A stretch of DNA of 20,799 nt, taken from JBNKEI01 sp050288705. Lineage in GTDB: Bacteria; Myxococcota; Myxococcia; Myxococcales; UBA5297. The stretch covers positions 1 to 20,799 of the forward strand of contig JBNKEI010000084.1 in assembly GCA_050288705.1 (NCBI GenBank). The letters are read 5' to 3'. This document shows positions 7,127 to 15,413 of this stretch, piece by piece; position 1 is the stretch's first letter; each line of letters starts with the position of its first letter. The notes under the pieces are model-generated. The model was not told the DNA's origin and ran no database searches. It was given only the letters and a program-made list of their open reading frames with translations. A program made the translations under genes and the position numbers.

Positions 7127-10100
7127 ATGAAAAAGAAGGACTCCCAGAAAGCCCCCAGGGCCAAGTCCCAAGCTCAGGGTGGCGGCGGTCAATCGAACTC
7201 GTCGTCGACCGACAAAGAGAACGAACCGAGTAAGCGGAAGGCCAAACCAGCCTCGCCTGTTCGCGAGCCGCTGGAAGAGAACAGCCACCGCTTCCCGATT
7301 GTCGGCATCGGCGCTTCCGCCGGTGGCCTGGAGGCGCTCGAGCAGTTTCTGAAGAACGTGCCTAACCGCAGTGGTATCGCGTTCGTGGTCATTCAGCACC
7401 TAGACCCAACGCACAAGGGAGCCATGGTAGAGCTCCTTCAGCGGGTGTGCGCGATACCAGTGCTCCAGGCGAAGAACCGCCAGAAGGTCGAGCCGGACCA
7501 CGTCTACGTGATTCCACCCAACAAGGACATGTCGATCCTTCACGGCGCGCTGCACTTGATGCCACAAACCCAGCCAAGAGGACTGAACCTACCCATCGAC
7601 TTTTTCTTCCGCTCGCTCGCCGCGGACCAACAGGAGCGCAGCATCGGAGTCATCCTCTCGGGAATGGGCTCCGACGGCACGCTGGGCTTACGGACAATCA
7701 AGGAGAAAACCGGCGCCGCGTTCGTCCAGGCGCTCACTTCGGCAAAATTCGATAGCATGCCTCGAAGCGCAATCGAGGCTGGGCTTGCCGATGTTGTGGC
7801 CCCAGCCGACGAACTTGCGGAGAAAATTATCGCTTATCGACGGTACGCTCCCCATATCGTGAAGCCAGAAGCATCCCTTGAGGACAAGCAACAGACCGCC
7901 CTCGACAAAATCTTCATTCTTTTGCGGACGCAAACAGGGAACGACTTTTCCCTGTATAAGCGCAGCACTATCTACCGGCGCGTCGAGCGAAGGATGAGCC
8001 TGCACCAGATAGATAAATTCGCCAACTACGTCCGCTACCTGCGCGAGAATCCGCAGGAGACCGAGCTGCTCTTCAAGGAGCTCTTAATTGGGGTCACCAG
8101 TTTTTTTCGGGACCCACCCGCGTGGCAGCACTTGCAAGACGAGGTCTTGCCGTCGCTCCTGCAGGCGCGCGCGCAAACGGAGGTGATACGCGCCTGGGTA
8201 CCTGGATGCTCAACCGGAGAGGAGGCATTCTCAATTGCCATTGTCTTCAAGGAGACACTCGAGAAGCTCAAGTTAAAAAAGAGCCTCACCCTGCAGGTGT
8301 TTGCCACCGACCTCGATCGGGATGCCATCGAAAGGGCGCGGCAGGGAATCTACCCAGCGAATATCGCGGCGGACGTTTCACCCGAGCGTCTGCGTCGATT
8401 CTTTGTCCAGGACGATCGCGGCTTCCGCGTCAGCAAGGAAATCCGCGAGATGGTGGTGTTCGCGCCACAGAACATCATCATGGACCCGCCATTCACTAAG
8501 CTCGATATTCTGTCCTGTCGGAACCTTCTCATCTATCTGTCGTCAGAGCTGCAAAAGAAGCTCATCCCGCTATTTCACTACAGTCTTAACTCCAGCGGCA
8601 TTCTTTTCCTCGGCAGCGCCGAGACCGTGGGCACCTTCACGAATCTCTTCGCCGCCCTTGATGGCAAGACTCGCGTTTATCGACGACTCGAAACTCCAGT
8701 GGGAACACCAATCGTCGATTTTCCCTCTGCTGTAGCGCTCACTTCAGTGAGCCACGAGGACACGCCACCCGAGGTCCAGATCTCGAAGCTCAGAGCGCCA
8801 ATGCCGAACCTTCAGGCGCTCGCCGATCGCCTCATTGTCCAGCGCTTTGCTCCGGCGACAGTGCTCACCACCGACAAGGGCGACATTCTCTATATTAGCG
8901 GGCGAACTGGCAAATACCTCGAACCACCGGTCGGCAAGGTTAACTGGAATGTGTTTGCCATGGCCCGCGAGGGACTGCACTTCGAGCTCTCAAGTGCGTT
9001 CTCCAACGCTATTAAGCAGGCGCACCCGGTGACAGTACGGGGCATCAAGGTGGGGACCAACGGCGGAACGCAAACCATCGACCTGACGGTTCAGCATCTC
9101 ATTGAGCCCAAAGATCTGCACGGAGCAGTGATGATCGTCATTGCGGACGTGCCGTCGGCGCCAGAACCCGCCAGACAGGCCAAGATACACGCCGGCCGGG
9201 CTGACGATACCCAGCTCGCCAAGGCACTGCGCGAACTACAGCAAGCGCGCGAGGAAATACAAACCACCCGCGAGGAAATGCAAACCTCACAGGAGGAGCT
9301 CAAGTCAACGAACGAAGAGCTCCAGTCCACTAACGAAGAGCTGCAAAGCTCGAACGAGGAGCTCACGACATCCAAGGAGGAAATGCAGTCGATGAACGAG
9401 GAGCTGCAGACCGTCAACCAAGAGCTCCAGGCCAAGGTGGACGAGCTGTCGCGCTCCCACAACGACATGAAGAACCTGCTCAACAGCACGGATATCGCCA
9501 CGCTCTTCTTGGACAACGACCTGCGCGTGCGCCGCTTCACCACGCCAACCGCGAAACTCATCAAGCTAATCCCCGGAGATGCGGGTCGTCCGATCACCGA
9601 CATTGTGAGCGAGCTCGACTACGCCGACCTTGCCGAAGACGCTCGGGAGGTACTAAGGACGCTGGTATTCAAGGAAAAGCACGTCTCCAGCCGCGACAAC
9701 CGCTGGTATCTGGTCAGGATCATGCCCTACCGAACGCTAGAGAATGTAATCGACGGCGTGGTCATCACCTTTAACGACGCGACCTCGACCAAGCTTCTCG
9801 AAAGCACTCGCGAGCAGGCGAGCCAGCTGCGTCAAATGGCAGAGTCCCTGCCGAACCTGGTCTGGGGCGCTCGTCCAGACGGCTTCTGGGACTACCTTAG
9901 CAAGCAGTGGGTCGAGTACACCGGCGTTCCCGAGACCGCGCAACTTGGATACGGCTGGCTCGATCAGATCCACCCGGACGACCGCGAGCGTGTTCGCATT
10001 GAATGGAAGACCGCCCTCGATTCAAAGAACGCGCTGAAATCCGAGCATCGCATCCGGTCGAGAAGTGGAGCTTTTCGCTGGTTCAAGGCGGGCGCGGTGC

Positions 10101-10537
10101 CGATTAGCGAAGAAGGCGGAATAGTGGTGAAGTGGTACGGTACAAGCACTGATGTTGAGGACCTGAAACACTCCGCAGACCGACTATCGAGCGTCCTTGA
10201 CGGCATCAGCGAGCCGTTCTTAGCCTTGGATGACGACATGAAGGTGACATACTTCAACACGGCCGCTGAGACTGCGCTTTCGCGCGTTCGCAACGAGATT
10301 CTTGGCGAGCGCTTGTCAGATGCTTTTCCGGAAGCCGCCGGATCGGCTTTAGAGAAGCAGTGCCGCAAAGCCATCAGGGATCGGCGAACCTTATCGTTCG
10401 ATGCACCGTTCGAGCGGGCTCCGTACGCCGGCTGGTACGAGGTCCGGATCTATCCGCACGCGCACGGAATCTCCGTGTTCTTCCAGCCTAGGGAGCATGC
10501 ACCAGCGCCCGCGAGCGGCGACCGGAGTAAGTTATGA
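7127..10537 (+). CDS. CheB-CheR-coiled coil-PAS signalling protein
   Basis: A 1136-residue fusion. After a basic, low-complexity head (1-55) comes a CheB methylesterase domain with the triad Ser64 (GASAGG), His91 and Asp183 (MGSDGT). A CheR methyltransferase domain follows (about 265-530), with YRRVERRMS and SAM motif PGCSTGEEAFS near 358-368. A coiled coil built of heptads spans about 695-775, then PAS domains lie at about 775-890, 900-1015 and 1018-1125; the middle one has the PAS_3-like IHPDDRERV and RSRSGAFRWF patterns. It lacks the N-terminal receiver of classical CheB, so activity is probably set by the PAS part. ATG 7127 has CGAGG 6 nt upstream. The kinase gene overlaps its stop by 4 nt. 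No receptor or CheA gene is nearby, so the role may be non-chemotactic. GC-rich. Confidence 0.93.
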   Translation: MKKKDSQKAPRAKSQAQGGGGQSNSSSTDKENEPSKRKAKPASPVREPLEENSHRFPIVGIGASAGGLEALEQFLKNVPNRSGIAFVVIQHLDPTHKGAMVELLQRVCAIPVLQAKNRQKVEPDHVYVIPPNKDMSILHGALHLMPQTQPRGLNLPIDFFFRSLAADQQERSIGVILSGMGSDGTLGLRTIKEKTGAAFVQALTSAKFDSMPRSAIEAGLADVVAPADELAEKIIAYRRYAPHIVKPEASLEDKQQTALDKIFILLRTQTGNDFSLYKRSTIYRRVERRMSLHQIDKFANYVRYLRENPQETELLFKELLIGVTSFFRDPPAWQHLQDEVLPSLLQARAQTEVIRAWVPGCSTGEEAFSIAIVFKETLEKLKLKKSLTLQVFATDLDRDAIERARQGIYPANIAADVSPERLRRFFVQDDRGFRVSKEIREMVVFAPQNIIMDPPFTKLDILSCRNLLIYLSSELQKKLIPLFHYSLNSSGILFLGSAETVGTFTNLFAALDGKTRVYRRLETPVGTPIVDFPSAVALTSVSHEDTPPEVQISKLRAPMPNLQALADRLIVQRFAPATVLTTDKGDILYISGRTGKYLEPPVGKVNWNVFAMAREGLHFELSSAFSNAIKQAHPVTVRGIKVGTNGGTQTIDLTVQHLIEPKDLHGAVMIVIADVPSAPEPARQAKIHAGRADDTQLAKALRELQQAREEIQTTREEMQTSQEELKSTNEELQSTNEELQSSNEELTTSKEEMQSMNEELQTVNQELQAKVDELSRSHNDMKNLLNSTDIATLFLDNDLRVRRFTTPTAKLIKLIPGDAGRPITDIVSELDYADLAEDAREVLRTLVFKEKHVSSRDNRWYLVRIMPYRTLENVIDGVVITFNDATSTKLLESTREQASQLRQMAESLPNLVWGARPDGFWDYLSKQWVEYTGVPETAQLGYGWLDQIHPDDRERVRIEWKTALDSKNALKSEHRIRSRSGAFRWFKAGAVPISEEGGIVVKWYGTSTDVEDLKHSADRLSSVLDGISEPFLALDDDMKVTYFNTAAETALSRVRNEILGERLSDAFPEAAGSALEKQCRKAIRDRRTLSFDAPFERAPYAGWYEVRIYPHAHGISVFFQPREHAPAPASGDRSKL
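9305..9430 (+). repeat. Six-fold 21-nt repeat coding for coiled-coil heptads
   Basis: Residues 727-768 of the CheB-CheR protein are six successive heptads of the form S-T-N-E-E-L-Q with small changes, encoded by near-identical 21-nt units (AACGAAGAGCT is repeated). It forms a rigid linker between the CheR and PAS parts. Family members share this linker, so it is not novel, but the DNA repeat could change length by slippage in heptad steps. Confidence 0.75.
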
Positions 10538-12207
10538 AGAAAAGCCGGCGTCCCACCCAGGCAACGGCTGACCTTCGAAAACAGGCGGAGAAACGCCTTC
10601 GAGAACGTAGGGCCCAGGATCAACCAAAACCCAGCGCTGATCCTCAGCGCCTGCTTCATGAGCTTAGTGTTCACCAACTTGAGCTCGAGATCCAGAACGA
10701 GGAGCTGCGAGCAGCAAGACGAGAGGTAGAGATGGGGCTCGAGCGCTACACCGAGCTCTTCGACTTCGCGCCCATCGGCTACTTCGTCATCGCAGACAAC
10801 AGCACCATCCGAGAGGCGAACTTGGCCGGCGCTCGCCTCCTTGGCATCGAGCGTCAGCAGCTCGTCAACCAGCATTTCTCGCACTTCGTCTCCAACGACG
10901 ACGCCGACACCTGGAACCGGTTTCTGAGACGCGTGCTCACCGGTGACACCGAAGAGCAGCGCAGTGAGACCTGCGATCTGAGGCTCCTTTGGGCAAACCA
11001 TGAGCCTGTCGAAGCTCATATTACCGCCACCTCGCTCGCCTCAATGACCGCTCTGGTCGCGGTCGAGGATGTAACCGGTCGCAAACACGCGGAGGCGGCA
11101 ATCCGCGAGAAGGGCCGCCAGAAGGATGAGTTCCTGGCAATCCTCTCGCACGAGCTGCGCAATCCGCTAGCACCCATTAGCAATAGCCTGTTCGTGCTTG
11201 AGCGAGCGGCGCCAGGAGGAGAGCGGGCTCGCAAGGCGGAGGCGGTGATCGGACGCCAGGTAACCCATCTCACTCGCATAATCGATGACCTACTCGATGT
11301 CACCCGCGTCGCTCGCGGCAAGATTCGTCTCCAAATTCAGCGGTTTGAGCTAGGAGATCTCGTGCGACGGACTTTAGACGATCACCGTGAGATGTTCGAG
11401 AAGAACGGCATCCAGTTCGAAGGTCAGCTCGGGTTCGAGCTCCTCTGGATTGATGCGGATGCGACTCGAATCATCCAAGTGCTTGGCAACCTTCTAGCGA
11501 ACGCCGGCAAGTTCACTCCACGAGGAGGTAAGGTCAAGGTTTCGCTGCATCGAAAAGAACGAACCGCCGTGCTCGTCGTCCGCGACACAGGGGTGGGAAT
11601 TGCCCCCGAAGTTCGCTCGGGGCTGTTCGAACCCTTTAGGCAAGCGCCCCAGAACTTGGATCGGTCCCGAGGCGGCCTCGGCCTGGGGTTGGCTATGGTG
11701 AAGGGGCTAGTCGATCTCCATGGGGGCGCTGTCGATGTGGCCAGCGAGGGCATAGGAAGAGGCTCGGTGTTTACAGTGCGGCTTCCGCTCCAGCCCAGTC
11801 CACTGGCCCCCGTTCGGCTCACTGAGCCTCAAGAAATCGCTCGCCGACATATCCTCATCATTGAGGACAACGTCGACGCTGTCGATAGCCTGAGGGAAGC
11901 CCTGGAGCTCGGTGGGCACGAAACCATTGCGGCCTATGACGGTACTTCTGGGCTTGCGCTAGCTCGTGATTTCGGACCCAATGTCATCATCTGTGATATC
12001 GGCCTGCCAGGAATAGACGGCTACGAAGTGGCACGCACCATTCGCGCCGAGGAATCCCTCAAAGGCTCGTTTCTCATCGCGCTGACTGGCTACGCTTTGC
12101 CCGAAGATGTCCAGCGCGCGATCGACGCTGGATTCGATCGCCACATTGCCAAGCCGCCGGACCTCCAGAAGCTGCAGCAGGTCATCTCAGACGCCCCGAA
12201 AACATAG
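10534..12207 (+). CDS. Hybrid sensor histidine kinase (PAS-HisKA-HATPase-REC)
   Basis: A 557-residue soluble kinase with no membrane segment. Residues 1-70 form a charged helical/coiled-coil region, then a PAS domain (about 70-190, FDFAPIGYFVIAD). HisKA has the phospho-acceptor His206 in SHELRNPL, HATPase follows with the N box (LGNLLANAGKF), G1 (DTGVGIAP) and G2 (GLGLGLAMV), and a C-terminal receiver has phospho-acceptor Asp488 (IICDIGLPG) and conserved Lys in HIAKPPD. The start ATG overlaps the CheBR stop (ATGA) and has GGAG at 10524-10527, so the pair is translationally coupled. Such kinase partners are common beside CheB-CheR-PAS proteins. It has no DNA-binding output, so the signal must pass to a separate regulator not in the window. 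Confidence 0.93.
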   Translation: MKKSRRPTQATADLRKQAEKRLRERRAQDQPKPSADPQRLLHELSVHQLELEIQNEELRAARREVEMGLERYTELFDFAPIGYFVIADNSTIREANLAGARLLGIERQQLVNQHFSHFVSNDDADTWNRFLRRVLTGDTEEQRSETCDLRLLWANHEPVEAHITATSLASMTALVAVEDVTGRKHAEAAIREKGRQKDEFLAILSHELRNPLAPISNSLFVLERAAPGGERARKAEAVIGRQVTHLTRIIDDLLDVTRVARGKIRLQIQRFELGDLVRRTLDDHREMFEKNGIQFEGQLGFELLWIDADATRIIQVLGNLLANAGKFTPRGGKVKVSLHRKERTAVLVVRDTGVGIAPEVRSGLFEPFRQAPQNLDRSRGGLGLGLAMVKGLVDLHGGAVDVASEGIGRGSVFTVRLPLQPSPLAPVRLTEPQEIARRHILIIEDNVDAVDSLREALELGGHETIAAYDGTSGLALARDFGPNVIICDIGLPGIDGYEVARTIRAEESLKGSFLIALTGYALPEDVQRAIDAGFDRHIAKPPDLQKLQQVISDAPKT

Positions 12208-12279
12208 CGTAACGGTGATTTTTATAAAATTCTTTTGCATTAGTATGTGGATTTACAACCCAAGCCAACTCTCCAGACA

Positions 12280-12699
12280 TTAATCTGTCCTATTATGTGA
12301 AAGTACATTATCGATTTCTGCAATACGTCGCTTTTCTATTTCAGCTCTGAGGAGAGAATTACCTTGTCCAAGGCGACAAATAATCAATTCATTTAGCTGA
12401 GCGCTAATGAGAATCAGTATTTCATTTTTCGCAAAGCAAGACTGTTCTTGAACAGTTCCCATATAACGCACCATTTTGTTATGCGATTGCGACTTACCAG
12501 GTTTTATTCCCCCTAAAGCAGCCACCTTTTGCCCAAAACGCTTAATTGTACCTGCTTTTGAATAGGGTACCTTTTGGGGCACTACAGTATTAATTGCCGG
12601 GGATACCAGCGCTACGCTATGCGAAGGAATTATGGCAGTATAAATTTGGCGCTTCATAGCAAAAATCGCAGACCATGTATGAGAAGGTCGCATGAGCAT
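12280..12699 (-). CDS. Small hypothetical protein, unrecognised
   Basis: A 139-codon minus-strand frame with nothing competing on the plus strand. The product begins with a partly hydrophobic stretch, has a basic middle (KRFGQKVAALGGIKPGK) and ends in an amphipathic, charged helix (RAEIEKRRIAEIDNVL), which looks like real protein rather than random translation. I do not recognise the family. There is no Shine-Dalgarno sequence before the ATG at 12699 or the alternative at 12693, which lowers confidence. Its base composition matches the following importer operon, not the CheBR block. Confidence 0.4.
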   Translation of the reverse strand: MLMRPSHTWSAIFAMKRQIYTAIIPSHSVALVSPAINTVVPQKVPYSKAGTIKRFGQKVAALGGIKPGKSQSHNKMVRYMGTVQEQSCFAKNEILILISAQLNELIICRLGQGNSLLRAEIEKRRIAEIDNVLSHNRTD

Positions 12700-12706
12700 A
12701 TATCAG

Positions 12707-12731
12707 TAGCACGCTTTTTATTTTCGTGCTA
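12707..12731. terminator. Hairpin TAGCACG/CGTGCTA between divergent genes
   Basis: TAGCACG (12707-12713) and CGTGCTA (12725-12731) form a 7-bp stem around an 11-nt, T-rich loop. It has no T-run after the stem on the plus strand, so as a terminator it is weak. Its place between the minus-strand small gene and the importer operon also fits an operator or leader structure. Confidence 0.35.
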
Positions 12732-12777
12732 TCAGACCCCCTTTGCTATCTGAATGACTAGATGTGCTCAGCACAAC

Positions 12778-12792
12778 AGGGAGGCTCAATTG
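12778..12792 (+). promoter_or_regulatory. Strong Shine-Dalgarno defining a TTG start
   Basis: AGGGAGG at 12778-12784, 5 nt before TTG 12790-12792, decides the start of the binding lipoprotein. It lies inside the reading frame that the upstream ATG (12754) would give, so automatic ATG-first calls would add 12 residues. A rare TTG start would also lower initiation. Confidence 0.7.
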
Positions 12793-14415
12793 CGTAATTT
12801 ACGCCTATTTGGCTGGTTGGTAGCCATAGCGCTGATCATAGCTTGTACAAAAGCCGAGAAAAACCATGCGAAAACTAGCTCGCTTAGACCATCATCCAAC
12901 ACTAGGCAAGATGCTCTGGTTTTAGCCTTAGGAAGTGAACCAGCCAGCGGTTTTGATCCCACTACTGGTTGGGGACGTTATGGCTCTCCGCTATTTCAAA
13001 GTACTCTGCTGGCTAGAGATAACGATCTCCAACTGGTTAATGATTTATCTACTCAGTATTCTGTTTCTGCGGATGGACTAACCTGGACGATACAAATTCG
13101 TCCTGATGTACAGTTTTCCGATGGGGGAAAACTTACCACTGAAGATGTAGTTTACACTTATGAAACAGCCAAGAAAAGCGGCTCGGTAGTTGATTTGACC
13201 GTGTTAGAAAGTGTCCAAGCGACTAGTCCCCTTACAGTAGTGTTTAAGTTAAAACATCCACAATCTACTTTCGTAGACCTGTTAGCATCATTAGGTATTG
13301 TACCAAAAGCAAAGCATGACAATAAATATGCAACTAATCCTATAGGTTCGGGTCCTTATAAATTGGTACAATACGACAAAGGACAACAGCTTATTGTGGC
13401 AGCAAATCCGTATTATTATAAAGCTAAACCTGCCTTTTCAAAAATTACTTTTTTATTCATGTCAGAAGACGCTATTTTTGCAGCAGCAAAGGCTGGAAAA
13501 ATCGATGTGGCAGCTATTCCTGCTTCTTTGGCTGACCAAGAAGTAGCCGGCATGAAGTTAATCGCGGTTTCTAGCGTAGACAACCGGGGAATCATGTTTC
13601 CCATGGTTTCCTCTCGTGCAGAAAAGACCGCTCAAGGATATAACCTGGGGAATGACATAACTTCCGACCTGGCTATTCGACGAGCGGTTAATCTGGCAAT
13701 AGATCGAAAAAAACTAGTACAGGGTGTACTACTTGGTCACGGCATGCCTGCTTTTTCCTCCTGTGATAATCTTCCTTGGTCAAATCCCCAGAGCATTTTT
13801 ACTGATGCAGACATCCCAAATGCTAAAAAAATACTTTCGGCAGAAGGATGGAAAGATAGTAATAATGATCAAATACTAGAAAAGAATAATAAAAAGGCGA
13901 TTTTTAATTTGGTTTATCCTGCTGGCGATCAAATTCGTCAGTCACTAGCGTTAGCGGTCGCTGATCAAGTAAAACCTTTAGGTATTGTCATTAAGGTCAT
14001 TGGTAAAAGCTGGGACGACATTCAAAGACTTAAACATGCCAACGCAGTTCTTTTTGGTTGGGGGTCTCATGATCCTATGGAAGTATTCAACATTCATAGC
14101 AGCTCGACCATAGGTCGGGGATGGTGGAACCCTGGTTATTATTCCAACAAAGTGGCCGATTCCTATATGAGTTTGGCATTAAGAACAACCGATAAGGACC
14201 TACAAAATCAGCTCTGGCAAAAGGCTCAATGGGACGGAACCACTGGATTTGGCCACAAAGATGGAGATGTTCCTTGGGTATGGCTAGTCAATCTTGACCA
14301 TTGCTATTTAGTTTCGCAGAAACTTGATACTGGTAAACAACGGATTGAACCTCATGGCCATGGCTGGCCTATTACTGCAAATATAACTGAATGGCATTGG
14401 AGTACTGTTAAGTGA
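12790..14415 (+). CDS. Substrate-binding lipoprotein of peptide/nickel-type ABC importer (SBP family 5)
   Basis: Solute receptor of the five-gene importer. The start chosen is TTG at 12790: AGGGAGG (12778-12784) lies 5 nt upstream, and the protein then begins with a short basic head, a hydrophobic core and the lipobox IIAC with Cys19, a proper lipoprotein signal. The in-frame ATG at 12754 would put twelve polar residues before the signal and has no ribosome site. The mature domain has the family hallmarks: an ALGSEPASGFDP start, LTWTIQIRPDVQFSDGG, a NPIGSGPYKL motif and an AIRRAVNLAIDR motif. The 541-residue length is normal. Ligand could be peptides, nickel or a metallophore; the His/Trp-rich end (EPHGHGWPITANITEWHW) does not decide it. 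Stop overlaps the next start (GTGA). Confidence 0.85.
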   Translation: MRNLRLFGWLVAIALIIACTKAEKNHAKTSSLRPSSNTRQDALVLALGSEPASGFDPTTGWGRYGSPLFQSTLLARDNDLQLVNDLSTQYSVSADGLTWTIQIRPDVQFSDGGKLTTEDVVYTYETAKKSGSVVDLTVLESVQATSPLTVVFKLKHPQSTFVDLLASLGIVPKAKHDNKYATNPIGSGPYKLVQYDKGQQLIVAANPYYYKAKPAFSKITFLFMSEDAIFAAAKAGKIDVAAIPASLADQEVAGMKLIAVSSVDNRGIMFPMVSSRAEKTAQGYNLGNDITSDLAIRRAVNLAIDRKKLVQGVLLGHGMPAFSSCDNLPWSNPQSIFTDADIPNAKKILSAEGWKDSNNDQILEKNNKKAIFNLVYPAGDQIRQSLALAVADQVKPLGIVIKVIGKSWDDIQRLKHANAVLFGWGSHDPMEVFNIHSSSTIGRGWWNPGYYSNKVADSYMSLALRTTDKDLQNQLWQKAQWDGTTGFGHKDGDVPWVWLVNLDHCYLVSQKLDTGKQRIEPHGHGWPITANITEWHWSTVK

Positions 14416-15413
14416 CTAATTCAAATATCAAGTCACTTATCGGTTATCTGCTCAAAAAGTGCGGAAGACTGGTTACGCTCTTATTTTGTTTGTGCGTATT
14501 GTCTTTTATACTAGTCAGTCTTTCACCGGTTGATCCGGTTAATGCCTATGTTGGCGCCGATATGATGAAAGTGAGTTCCGCACAAAGAGCACAAATAGCC
14601 CACTACTGGGGATTAGATCAGCCACCGACCACACGATTGGTAAAATGGATAGCAGCCCTTGCCCGCGGTGATTGGGGAATGTCGGCTATTTTTAGGCAAC
14701 CGGTTATCGAAATTATTCGCAGTCGATTTTGGGCTTCGTTGGTTCTTATGTTTTTTGCCTGGATATTGTCGGGAATTTTTGGATTCATCTTAGGAATATT
14801 GGCTGGCGTTAAACACAATACTTTGATAGATCGTTTAATAAAATGGTATTGTCTCACCTTAGCGTCAGCGCCAACCTTTTGGCTGGGACTTCTTTTATTA
14901 ATGGTTTTTGCAGTATGGCTCGGCTGGTTTCCAGTAGGATTTCAAGCTCCTATTGGAGTTCTTCATCAGAACATTTCTTTTGGCGATTTCCTTAAACACT
15001 TGATATTGCCAGTAATAACTTTAAGCGTGGTAGGGGTAGCCGCCATTGCATTACACACCCGGCAAAAGCTGATTGATATTTTAAAAAGTGACTACGTGTT
15101 ATTTGCCCGAGCTCGGGGTGAAAAGGGATGGTCGCTTATAACCAGTCATGCACTTCGCAATATAGCTTTACCAGCGCTTACCCTCCAATTTGCTAGCTTC
15201 AGTGAACTTTTTGGAGGTGCAGTACTCGCCGAGCAGGTTTTTTCTTATCCCGGACTAGGCAATACCACTGTGGAGGCTGGTTTACGGGGCGATGTACCAC
15301 TACTGTTAGGTTGTGTAATTTTTAGCGCGCTTTTCGTATTTACTGGAAATCTAGCCGCTGATCTTCTCTACCATTGGATCGATCCCCGAGTGAACAGTGG
15401 AGCACAATCATGA
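14412..15413 (+). CDS. ABC importer permease, DppB/NikB type
   Basis: A 333-residue inner-membrane permease, first of the two that form the channel. It starts at GTG 14412, overlapping the binding-protein stop by 4 nt, with GGAG (14399-14402) 9 nt upstream. There are about six membrane segments: one near 17-35 after a short cytoplasmic head, then a long periplasmic loop with YWGLDQPPTTRLVKWIAALARGDWG, typical for DppB, and five helices. The cytoplasmic EAA loop reads ARARGEKGWSLITSHALRNIALP, where the ATPases dock. It ends LLYHWIDPRV, the common DppB tail. The stop overlaps the next start (ATGA). Confidence 0.9.
   Translation: MTNSNIKSLIGYLLKKCGRLVTLLFCLCVLSFILVSLSPVDPVNAYVGADMMKVSSAQRAQIAHYWGLDQPPTTRLVKWIAALARGDWGMSAIFRQPVIEIIRSRFWASLVLMFFAWILSGIFGFILGILAGVKHNTLIDRLIKWYCLTLASAPTFWLGLLLLMVFAVWLGWFPVGFQAPIGVLHQNISFGDFLKHLILPVITLSVVGVAAIALHTRQKLIDILKSDYVLFARARGEKGWSLITSHALRNIALPALTLQFASFSELFGGAVLAEQVFSYPGLGNTTVEAGLRGDVPLLLGCVIFSALFVFTGNLAADLLYHWIDPRVNSGAQS

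Larger units (their letters stand above)
12208..12789. other. Intergenic region at composition boundary
   Basis: This is the right edge of the GC-rich block: the kinase ends at 12207 and the DNA becomes AT-rich at once. It contains a possible minus-strand small gene (12280-12699) and a hairpin at 12707-12731, followed by the leader of the importer operon. I see no direct repeats or tRNA that would mark an integration site. No clear promoter is recognised. Confidence 0.4.

Noticed and set aside
9091..9603. 170-codon minus-strand frame, serine-rich
   Set aside because: It is the antisense of the coiled-coil repeat in the CheB-CheR gene; Ser/Cys-rich product arises from reverse-reading GAGGAGCT repeats.
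10450..11019. 189-codon minus-strand frame
   Set aside because: It lies antisense to the start of the hybrid kinase, whose domains are clear; GC-rich DNA gives long shadow frames.
12441..12456. ACTGTTC-TT-GAACAGT palindrome as a LexA box
   Set aside because: The spacing CTG-N8-CAG does not fit the E. coli-type CTG-N10-CAG box, and it lies within the possible small gene.
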